Positions 1 through 5,835 of a DNA stretch of 5,835 nt are shown piece by piece. The notes below the pieces were generated by a model, which was given only the letters and a program-made list of their open reading frames with translations, ran no database searches and was not told the origin of the DNA. The stretch is from Actinomycetes bacterium. Its GTDB lineage: Bacteria > Actinomycetota > Actinomycetes > Mycobacteriales > Mycobacteriaceae. Position numbers and translations under genes: made by a program. Numbering within the stretch: the first letter of the stretch is position 1; every line of letters starts with the position of its first letter. The DNA lies in the NCBI GenBank assembly GCA_022600695.1, contig JAHZJY010000359.1, positions 1 to 5,835 of the forward strand. The letters are read 5' to 3'.

Positions 1-1797
<1,797 letters not shown>

Positions 1798-1803
<6 letters not shown>

Positions 1804-1819
1804 GACAGGTATCGTGCCA
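1798..1819 (-). repeat. Perfect 8-bp inverted repeat over the lppM start codon
   Basis: On the plus strand TGGCACGA (1798-1805) and TCGTGCCA (1812-1819) are exact reverse complements separated by the 6-nt CAGGTA. In the minus-strand transcript this folds into an 8-bp hairpin between the acetyltransferase stop (1831) and the lppM coding region, with the GUG start in the 3' arm. It could limit initiation at lppM, be opened by ribosomes finishing the upstream gene, or be a protein-binding palindrome. No U-tract follows, so an intrinsic terminator is less likely. Confidence 0.6.
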
Positions 1820-1830
1820 GACTTGCCCCG

Positions 1831-2430
1831 CTAGAGCGGTAACGTCCGTCCCAGCACGGCGAACGGACGAGGGTCGCCGGCGAAGTGGTAGCCACGGATG
1901 ACATCGGTGAAACCGAGTCGGCGGTACAGCCGCCACGCCCGGTTGGCCTCGTCGTTCATCTCAGGGGTGGACAGCAGGACATGCGCTTCGTCGCGGCCGG
2001 TCAGCAGGCGCCGCGCGAGCGCCTCGCCAAGCCCCCGACCCTGGGCCCCGGGGTGAATGTGAAGTTCGGTCAGCTCGAAGTAATCACTCATCAGCCGGGT
2101 TATCCCGTCCCGGGTGAGGCCGACATGTTGCAGGCCCCGCACCACCTGTTGCTGCCACCACTGGCCCGGGGCGCCGCGGTATCCGTAGGCCACGCCGAGT
2201 AGCGGCGCCTCGGCCAGTTGTTCCGCGGCCGGGCGTTCGGAGCCGGCGGTATCGGCTTGGACCGCTGCCACCGCCCGCCACCCGAGTCGGCGGCTGTGCT
2301 CGAGCCACATCGATGCCCGTTGTTTCTCCGTGCCGCGCGGATAGTGCATCGCATCGACGTAGACCGATAGGGCGTCGCCCAGTCGGCGTGCCATGTCGGT
2401 AGGGGACAGATCGATCAGGAAGGCCGTCAT
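1831..2430 (-). CDS. GNAT-family N-acetyltransferase (Rv2170-like)
   Basis: Cytoplasmic acetyl-CoA-dependent acetyltransferase of 199 residues. The GNAT core is in the C-terminal half: a beta-strand ending ELTELHIHP (119-127), then the acetyl-CoA pyrophosphate loop Q130-G-R-G-L-G135 with its helix EALARRLL, then motif B with NRAWRLYRRLGF (163-174), where the Tyr is typical of the fold. The N-terminal half (1-110) is family-specific and Trp/Gln-rich around 90-95. Position and form match M. tuberculosis Rv2170, for which protein lysine acetylation of isocitrate dehydrogenase has been reported; I infer, but cannot show, the same substrate here. The ATG at 2428-2430 has a good purine-rich site (GAGGGAG, ending 3 nt upstream). 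The gene stops at a TAG 27 nt before lppM in the same reading frame. It is probably the first gene of a GNAT-lppM-idsA2 transcript and diverges from the DUF3040 gene. Confidence 0.9.
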   Translation of the reverse strand: MTAFLIDLSPTDMARRLGDALSVYVDAMHYPRGTEKQRASMWLEHSRRLGWRAVAAVQADTAGSERPAAEQLAEAPLLGVAYGYRGAPGQWWQQQVVRGLQHVGLTRDGITRLMSDYFELTELHIHPGAQGRGLGEALARRLLTGRDEAHVLLSTPEMNDEANRAWRLYRRLGFTDVIRGYHFAGDPRPFAVLGRTLPL

Positions 2431-2473
2431 CGTCTCCCTCGCCGTCCGTCCCGCCGTTGTCGCCTACACCGCC

Positions 2474-2479
2474 ATTATG
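2474..2479 (-). promoter_or_regulatory. Possible -10 element for the acetyltransferase transcript
   Basis: Reverse strand reads CATAAT, close to the SigA -10 consensus, about 44 nt before the ATG at 2430. No well-spaced -35 is present: the nearest candidate, CTGACT (2502-2507), is 22 bp away, which is too far. The element also lies in an imperfect inverted repeat, CCGCCAT-T-ATGGTGG (2470-2484 area). Weak call. Confidence 0.25.
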
Positions 2480-2541
2480 GTGGGGCCTGCGCACTGCTCC
2501 GAGTCAGTCGTGACGGACGCCTTACGTCAGCACGAGCACGG

Positions 2542-2569
2542 CTGACCGCCTTCGGGGCGGGGCTACACT
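2542..2569 (+). promoter_or_regulatory. Candidate SigA-type promoter upstream of the DUF3040 gene
   Basis: CTGACC (2542-2547) resembles the -35 TTGACN and TACACT (2564-2569) fits the -10 pattern TANNNT, with a 16-bp spacer. Transcription would start near 2576, leaving a leader of about 130 nt before the ATG at 2707. The spacer holds an inverted repeat, CCGCC (2546-2550) and GGCGG (2556-2560). A second -10-like TATCAT (2633-2638) lies closer to the gene but lacks a recognisable -35. Confidence 0.4.
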
Positions 2570-2615
2570 TTCTGGGAACGGTGATGCACAATCAGGTGTC
2601 CTAACCGGGTGGTAC

Positions 2616-2626
2616 GGGGAATCCCC
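2616..2626 (+). promoter_or_regulatory. Small palindrome GGGGA-A-TCCCC in the DUF3040 leader
   Basis: Perfect 5-bp arms around a single central base. The loop is too tight for an RNA hairpin, so if it is functional it would be a DNA-binding site; chance is a fair alternative in GC-rich DNA. It sits just upstream of the alternative -10-like TATCAT at 2633. Confidence 0.2.
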
Positions 2627-2694
2627 AACTCGTATCATGTGGTTATCCGTCGGGTCACGACCACGGCGGTAACTCAAATTTTGGCGGCGTCGGC

Positions 2695-2702
2695 AAGGAG
2701 GG
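2695..2702 (+). promoter_or_regulatory. Strong ribosome binding site of the DUF3040 gene
   Basis: AAGGAGGG is an almost full complement to the 16S rRNA 3' end and lies 4 nt before the ATG at 2707. This fixes the start and predicts efficient translation. Confidence 0.8.
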
Positions 2703-2706
2703 ACGA

Positions 2707-3108
2707 ATGCCACTCTCCGATCATGAGCAGCGGATGCTCGATCAGATCGAGAGCGCTCTCTACGCCGAGGATCCCAAGTTCGCCTCGAGCGTTCGCGGTG
2801 GGACACTGCGCGCGCCATCCGCGCGGCGTCGGCTGCAGGGAGTCGGACTGTTCATCCTCGGGCTGGCGATGCTGGTCGCCGGTGTGGCGATCAAGGCCAC
2901 GATGATCGGGGGCTTTCCGGTCCTCTCGGTCATCGGGTTCATCATCATGTTCGCCGGCGTGGTCTTCGCCGTCACCGGCTCGCGCGCGGCGGGCCCGGCC
3001 GAATCCGGCGCGGCGCCGCCACCGGCGCGGCAGAAGCGAAGCAAGGGTGCGGGCGGTTCGTTCACCAACCGGATGGAAGATCGCTTCCGCCGTCGGTTCG
3101 ACGAATAG
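2707..3108 (+). CDS. DUF3040 family small membrane protein (Rv2169c-like)
   Basis: Protein of 133 residues with unknown biochemical role. The N-terminal segment PLSDHEQRMLDQIE (2-15) with the following ALYAEDPKFASSVRG is the hallmark of the actinobacterial DUF3040 family. It is followed by a basic stretch (ARRRL, 39-43), two hydrophobic helices (about 45-62 and 69-91) joined by a short turn, and a Pro/Ala then Lys/Arg-rich cytoplasmic tail ending in RMEDRFRRRF (122-131). A two-helix hairpin with both ends in the cytoplasm is the natural topology by the positive-inside rule. The start is set by AAGGAGGG 4 nt upstream. The same gene sits next to mraZ in M. tuberculosis on the same strand, so its place beside the dcw cluster is conserved. 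A terminator after it (3150-3173) separates it from mraZ, so a link to division is suggested only by position. Confidence 0.88.
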   Translation: MPLSDHEQRMLDQIESALYAEDPKFASSVRGGTLRAPSARRRLQGVGLFILGLAMLVAGVAIKATMIGGFPVLSVIGFIIMFAGVVFAVTGSRAAGPAESGAAPPPARQKRSKGAGGSFTNRMEDRFRRRFDE

Positions 3109-3149
3109 ACATCCGACAGCACCGCAGCGTCCGAGACCCAACCCACTCC

Positions 3150-3173
3150 TGGGGCAGCCAATCGGCTGCCCCA
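3150..3173 (+). terminator. Hairpin terminator after the DUF3040 gene
   Basis: TGGGGCAGCC (3150-3159), loop AATC, GGCTGCCCCA (3164-3173): a perfect 10-bp GC-rich stem 42 nt after the stop codon, followed by the short T-rich ATTTCGTT rather than a full T-run. Such stems with weak tails are common mycobacterial terminator candidates. It would separate DUF3040 transcription from the mraZ operon. Confidence 0.75.
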
Positions 3174-3230
3174 TTTCGTTGCGCCGGGCGTTGCGCGGTC
3201 TCCGGCCCCGCAGGTGTGTCGGTATCAGTA

Positions 3231-3280
3231 CCCGAGCCGGCCCCGAGCCGCCCCGAGTCGCCCGGGAGCACCCTGAGCCC
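3231..3280 (+). repeat. Degenerate 10-bp tandem repeat tract
   Basis: Five consecutive 10-mers align: CCCGAGCCGG, CCCCGAGCCG, CCCCGAGTCG, CCCGGGAGCA and CCCTGAGCCC. The first three are near-identical and the last two are diverged. No reading frame explains them. They may be slippage products or a phased binding region about 215 bp upstream of mraZ. Confidence 0.5.
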
Positions 3281-3389
3281 GTCAGCTGCCCCCACGCCGC
3301 CCCACTGCCGTTGAACTGCATTTTTGTTGATCGCTGAGGTCGGAAAATCGTCTCTACCGGCTCTGTGGGGAGCGGGGTGGGCGGAATGT

Positions 3390-3403
3390 GACACTTTTGT
3401 GTC
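3390..3403 (+). repeat. Inverted repeat GACAC-TTTT-GTGTC upstream of the mraZ array
   Basis: Perfect 5-bp arms around TTTT. The right arm (3399-3403) is also the first GTG unit of the 10-bp phased array, so the two signals overlap. It could be a regulator site or part of the mraZ promoter region. Confidence 0.35.
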
Positions 3404-3443
3404 TCTAAGTGGGTGGAAGTGGGGCGATGTGGGGTATCGTGGC
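3399..3443 (+). promoter_or_regulatory. MraZ operator: GTGGG direct repeats in exact 10-bp phase
   Basis: Units begin at 3399 (GTGTC), 3409 (GTGGG), 3419 (GTGGG), 3429 (GTGGG) and 3439 (GTGGC), each exactly 10 bp apart, ending about 50 bp before mraZ. In E. coli MraZ binds TGGGN direct repeats separated by 5 bp in front of its own gene, the same unit and period, so this is the expected autoregulatory site. Further GTGGG copies lie out of this phase at 3365 and 3377. A -10-like TATCGT (3435-3440) falls inside the array with no clear -35, so bound MraZ would cover the likely promoter. Confidence 0.75.
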
Positions 3444-3480
3444 GCAAGCGGGGTGATGGGAACTCCGGGCGGTGCTCATC

Positions 3481-3495
3481 AGGGAGGTGTGGAGG
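3481..3495 (+). promoter_or_regulatory. Two Shine-Dalgarno-like sites before mraZ
   Basis: AGGGAGG (3481-3487) lies 8 nt before the ATG at 3496 and is the usable site. A second GGAGG (3491-3495) touches the ATG and is too close to start there. In-frame GTG codons at 3472 and 3487 are possible earlier starts but have no properly spaced site. Confidence 0.6.
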
Positions 3496-3927
3496 ATGTT
3501 CCTCGGCACTTACACACCCAAGCTTGACGACAAGGGCCGCCTGACACTGCCCGCCAAGTTCCGAGACGCGCTGGCAGGGGGGTTGATGGTGACCAAGAGT
3601 CAGGACCACAGCCTTGCCGTCTACCCGCGCGGGCAATTCGAACAATTGGCCCGGCGCGCGGCGGCGACCTCGCGCAGCAACCCGGAAGCCCGCGCCTTCC
3701 TGCGCAACCTGGCGGCGGGTACCGACGAGCAGCACCCCGACGCACAGGGCCGGATCACACTATCGGCCGACCACCGTCGCTACGCGCACCTCACGAAAGA
3801 CTGTGTGGTGATAGGCGCCGTCGACTTTCTGGAGATCTGGGATTCGCAATCCTGGCAGGACTATCAACAGACCCATGAAGAGAACTTCTCCGCGGCCAGC
3901 GATGAAGCACTCAGCGACATTATCTGA
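3496..3927 (+). CDS. mraZ: Transcriptional regulator MraZ
   Basis: DNA-binding protein of the AbrB/SpoVT-like swapped-hairpin fold. It forms rings of many subunits and controls the dcw operon, including its own gene. The 143-residue product has two MraZ repeats, each with the conserved DXXXR signature: D11-DKG-R15 (within [15 protein letters not shown]) and D82-AQG-R86 (within [13 protein letters not shown]). Length is typical. The ATG at 3496 is preferred over the in-frame GTG codons at 3472 and 3487 because [15 protein letters not shown] is the family N-terminus and AGGGAGG lies 8 nt upstream. The protein closely resembles what I remember of Rv2166c, down to the C-terminal [13 protein letters not shown]. 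Phased GTGGG repeats directly upstream are its probable binding sites, implying autoregulation. The rsmH reading frame opens inside the 3' end of this gene. Confidence 0.96.
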   Translation: MFLGTYTPKLDDKGRLTLPAKFRDALAGGLMVTKSQDHSLAVYPRGQFEQLARRAAATSRSNPEARAFLRNLAAGTDEQHPDAQGRITLSADHRRYAHLTKDCVVIGAVDFLEIWDSQSWQDYQQTHEENFSAASDEALSDII

Positions 3928-5074
3928 GCCCGCGGCGAGACCGCGGCAGGTCCGTGCACCGTGGCCTCTGCCCGAACCGACCCTGACGTACTTCCCCGAC
4001 GCCAGGTTCGAGACGGACAGGGACCTCGGTGCACGGACGCCACCCCACCGAGCCGGAGGTTGTCTGGTGGCCGGACAGGACGCCCGGGATCGCGGCGAAG
4101 TTCCGCACACTCCGGTTCTGCTCGACCGTTGTGTCGAACTACTGGCCCCGGCCTTGACGCACACCTCGCCGGACGGCTCCGGTGCGGTACTGGTCGACGC
4201 CACGCTGGGCGCAGGCGGCCACGCCGAGCGGTTTCTGGAGAGATTCGCCGGCCTGCGGCTGATCGGACTGGACCGCGATCCCGATGCCGTGAGCATCGCG
4301 GGGCGACGGCTGGCGCCATTCGGGGACCGGGTCACCCTGGTCCGGACCCGCTACGACGGTATCGCCGGTGCGTTGCGCGAAAGTGGACTGGAATCAACGG
4401 GTTCGGTCGACGGCGTGCTGTTCGATCTCGGGGTGTCATCCATGCAACTCGACCGTCCCGAGCGGGGTTTCTCCTATGCCAAGGATGCCCCGCTGGACAT
4501 GCGGATGGATCCGGACGCTGAACTCACCGCAGCAGAGATCCTCAATACCTACGACCGCGGGCGCCTTGTCGACATCCTGCGCCGTTTCGGCGAGGAGAAG
4601 TTCGCCTCGCGGATCGCCGCCTTCATCGTCTCCCGCCGCGGCGACAGACCGTTCACCCGAACCGGTGAACTCGTCGAGACGCTCTATGACGCGATCCCGG
4701 TGCCGGCCAGGCGGACCGGGGGACATCCCGCCAAGCGCACCTTTCAGGCACTGAGGATCGCCGTGAATGCCGAACTCGAATCGTTGACCGCAGCGCTGCC
4801 GGCGGCCCTCGCTGCCCTTCATCGCGGTGGTCGGATGGTCACGATGGCTTATCAGTCGCTGGAGGACCGACTGATCAAGGTCGCTTTCGCTGCGGCGACA
4901 GCCTCCCGCAGTCCGGAGGGGCTGCCGGTGGAGTTGCCCGGCCACGGACCGGAGTTCGTCGCGCTGACCCGCGGTGCGGAACGCGCCGGTGCCGATGAGA
5001 TTGAGCTCAACCCGCGCAGCGCACCGGTTCGGTTGCGCGCCATCGAACGGGCCTATGGAGAGGGCATCAGATGA
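3902..5074 (+). CDS. rsmH: 16S rRNA (cytosine-1402-N4)-methyltransferase RsmH (MraW)
   Basis: SAM-dependent enzyme that N4-methylates C1402 in the 16S rRNA decoding centre. Numbered from ATG 3902 (390 residues), motifs are HTPVLL (69-74), the SAM loop DATLGAGGH (99-107), the acidic motif II GLDRDP (122-127), [17 protein letters not shown] (175-191), [11 protein letters not shown] (229-239), [19 protein letters not shown] (275-293) and YQSLEDR (317-323). All family hallmarks are intact. The start is uncertain. The frame is open from ATG 3875 and ATG 3902, both inside mraZ and without a Shine-Dalgarno, whereas GTG 4067 has GGAGG 7 nt upstream and would give a family-typical 335-residue enzyme. 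I give the longer form because the extension around [19 protein letters not shown] is coding-like in codon use and resembles the N-terminus I recall for the M. tuberculosis protein. The stop overlaps the next start as ATGA, so the genes are translationally coupled. Confidence 0.93.
   Translation: MKHSATLSEPAARPRQVRAPWPLPEPTLTYFPDARFETDRDLGARTPPHRAGGCLVAGQDARDRGEVPHTPVLLDRCVELLAPALTHTSPDGSGAVLVDATLGAGGHAERFLERFAGLRLIGLDRDPDAVSIAGRRLAPFGDRVTLVRTRYDGIAGALRESGLESTGSVDGVLFDLGVSSMQLDRPERGFSYAKDAPLDMRMDPDAELTAAEILNTYDRGRLVDILRRFGEEKFASRIAAFIVSRRGDRPFTRTGELVETLYDAIPVPARRTGGHPAKRTFQALRIAVNAELESLTAALPAALAALHRGGRMVTMAYQSLEDRLIKVAFAAATASRSPEGLPVELPGHGPEFVALTRGAERAGADEIELNPRSAPVRLRAIERAYGEGIR
4055..4069 (+). 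promoter_or_regulatory. Internal Shine-Dalgarno and GTG: alternative rsmH start
   Basis: GGAGG (4055-4059) is 7 nt before an in-frame GTG (4067-4069), the best-formed initiation site in the region. Starting here gives [19 protein letters not shown] at the N-terminus, which places the start just ahead of the conserved HTPVLL as in most RsmH proteins. This may be the main or a second start of rsmH. Confidence 0.6.
5057..5074 (+). promoter_or_regulatory. rsmH/ftsL junction with ATGA overlap and embedded ribosome binding site
   Basis: The ftsL-like ATG (5071-5073) overlaps the rsmH TGA (5072-5074) by two bases. GGAGAGGG (5057-5064) inside rsmH lies 6 nt upstream of the ATG. This is a classic arrangement for translational coupling. 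Confidence 0.75.
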
Positions 5075-5835
5075 AGGTCGGGCGCAGATCAGCCGGTCGC
5101 ACGGACGTCGACGAGACCGCGAGAAATTCCCGGGGGGGCACCCGGCAGCGCGCGGTCGCCCCCGTCGGCGGCCGCAGCGTCGACGGCAAGGCCCGCAAGC
5201 GTCGGGCAGGCGACGGTCCGGCCCGTGACACCCGGGCACGTACCGGTAACCGGGCTCGCCGCCCCCACGAGCCGCGGGGCCTGCGCCAGGGGCCGCAGAC
5301 GGTACCCGCGCCGCGTCCCACCGACCGCCCGGCCCGCGCCAAGTCCGCCAACCAGGCCAAGGCTCGGGCCAAGGCCCGTAAAGCCAAGGCGCCCAAAGTG
5401 GTCCGGCCGCCACTGCGGGAGCGGATACTGGCCAGGCTCGCGGCGGTTGATCTGCGTCCGCAGACCCTGCTGGCGCGGGTTCCCTTCGTCGTGCTGATCA
5501 TCGGCTCGCTCGCCATCGGCCTGGCGATCACGCTGTGGCTGTCGACAGATGCCGCACAACGGTCCTACCAACTGGGTGGCGCCCGTGAGCTCAACGACGC
5601 GCTGACTCAGCAGAAGGAAGCCCTGGAGCGTGATGTCCTCGAGGCGCAGTCGGCCCCGGCCCTGGCTGATGCCGCCCGGGACCTCGGCATGATTCCATCG
5701 AAAGACACCGCCCACCTGGTCCAGGACCCGGTCGGCAACTGGGTGGTCGTCGGCGAGCCGAAACCCGCCGAGGGTGTCCCGCCGCCGCCGCTGAACACCA
5801 AGCTGCCCGAGGAGTTGCCGCCGGCGCCCAAGCCC
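5071..5835 (+). CDS. ftsL: FtsL-like bitopic division protein (Rv2164c-like), 3' end cut by window
   Basis: Putative divisome membrane protein; 255 codons are visible with no stop. Residues 1-115 form a very basic, low-complexity cytoplasmic tail rich in Arg, Lys, Ala and Pro, including an Ala-Lys-Arg patch at 90-110. One transmembrane helix follows (about 137-157, [19 protein letters not shown]). Next comes an extracytoplasmic heptad-like, Gln/Glu/Leu-rich region (about 161-205) ending [14 protein letters not shown], typical of FtsL/DivIC-type coiled coils, and then a Pro-rich segment (about 229-255) running off the edge. Position directly after rsmH, where ftsL and then the septal penicillin-binding protein gene normally follow, supports the call. 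Sequence similarity in this family is low, so the name rests on topology and gene order. The long basic tail is a mycobacterial trait absent from E. coli FtsL. The ATG overlaps the rsmH stop. A run of seven G (5132-5138) lies early in the gene. Confidence 0.82.
   Translation, partial: MKVGRRSAGRTDVDETARNSRGGTRQRAVAPVGGRSVDGKARKRRAGDGPARDTRARTGNRARRPHEPRGLRQGPQTVPAPRPTDRPARAKSANQAKARAKARKAKAPKVVRPPLRERILARLAAVDLRPQTLLARVPFVVLIIGSLAIGLAITLWLSTDAAQRSYQLGGARELNDALTQQKEALERDVLEAQSAPALADAARDLGMIPSKDTAHLVQDPVGNWVVVGEPKPAEGVPPPPLNTKLPEELPPAPKP

Larger units (their letters stand above)
3109..3495 (+). other. 387-bp gene-free regulatory region before mraZ
   Basis: No plus-strand frame here looks coding. 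In order it holds the DUF3040 terminator (3150-3173), a GC-rich tract with degenerate 10-bp repeats (3231-3280), an AT-richer patch (about 3311-3355), an inverted repeat (3390-3403), the phased GTGGG array (3399-3443) and the mraZ ribosome binding site. From memory, H37Rv carries an IS6110 copy in the equivalent interval; no insertion sequence is present here. Confidence 0.7.

Noticed and set aside
3388..3393. GTGACA as a -35 box for mraZ
   Set aside because: It is five of six bases to TTGACA, but no TANNNT element lies 16-19 bp downstream, so it cannot be paired into a normal promoter.
3472..3495. Earlier GTG start for mraZ at 3472, adding eight residues
   Set aside because: The family begins [15 protein letters not shown] at 3496, and the extra residues would cover the Shine-Dalgarno AGGGAGG.
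3109..3495. Possible insertion sequence remnant, since H37Rv carries IS6110 in the matching interval
   Set aside because: There is no transposase-like frame, no terminal inverted repeats and no target duplication. The interval is explained by terminator, repeats and operator.
2674..3735. Long open frame on the minus strand (353 codons) across the DUF3040 gene, the intergenic region and mraZ
   Set aside because: It is antisense to two well-supported genes, spans the terminator and the MraZ boxes, and its product is Arg/Pro-rich with no recognisable motif. This is typical of chance open frames in GC-rich DNA.
4436..5413. Minus-strand open frame of 325 codons antisense to rsmH and the ftsL-like gene
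   Set aside because: It is fully opposite two genes with clear motifs. The product is low-complexity Gly/Arg/Pro with no domain.

Overview
The window reads as chromosomal DNA of a mycobacterium, most likely a Mycolicibacterium-type species. The evidence is the high GC content, strong G/C third-position bias, and a gene set and order that match the segment around the start of the division and cell wall (dcw) cluster as I recall it from M. tuberculosis (Rv2173 to Rv2164c, seen in the opposite orientation). No database search was possible; family names rest on motifs read directly and on remembered homologues.

Left half, minus strand (1-2430): three genes read right to left. They are a GNAT acetyltransferase (Rv2170-like, 1831-2430), the lipoprotein LppM (1105-1803) and a trans-polyprenyl diphosphate synthase (IdsA2-like, 1-1049, last residues cut off by the window edge). 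Gaps are 27 and 55 bp, so they could form one transcript. A perfect 8-bp inverted repeat covers the GTG start of lppM.

Middle: a 276-bp divergent intergenic region (2431-2706) holds promoter-like elements and a near-perfect Shine-Dalgarno. It is followed on the plus strand by a small two-helix DUF3040 membrane protein (2707-3108) that ends at a strong hairpin terminator.

Right half, plus strand (3109-5835): a 387-bp gene-free region carries a degenerate 10-bp GC-rich repeat tract and then a GTGGG-type direct-repeat array in exact 10-bp phase just upstream of mraZ, which is the expected MraZ operator. mraZ, rsmH and an ftsL-like gene follow. The rsmH frame opens inside mraZ, and the rsmH stop overlaps the ftsL start as ATGA. 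These genes give a transcriptional autoregulator, a 16S rRNA methyltransferase and a divisome membrane protein at the head of the dcw operon.

I see no RNA gene, CRISPR array, insertion sequence or phage gene, and no sign of a new multigene system. The points worth a second look are regulatory or about gene starts: the phased repeats before mraZ, the two competing rsmH starts with a coding-like extension, the hairpin over the lppM start, and the lack of any gene between idsA2 and lppM.
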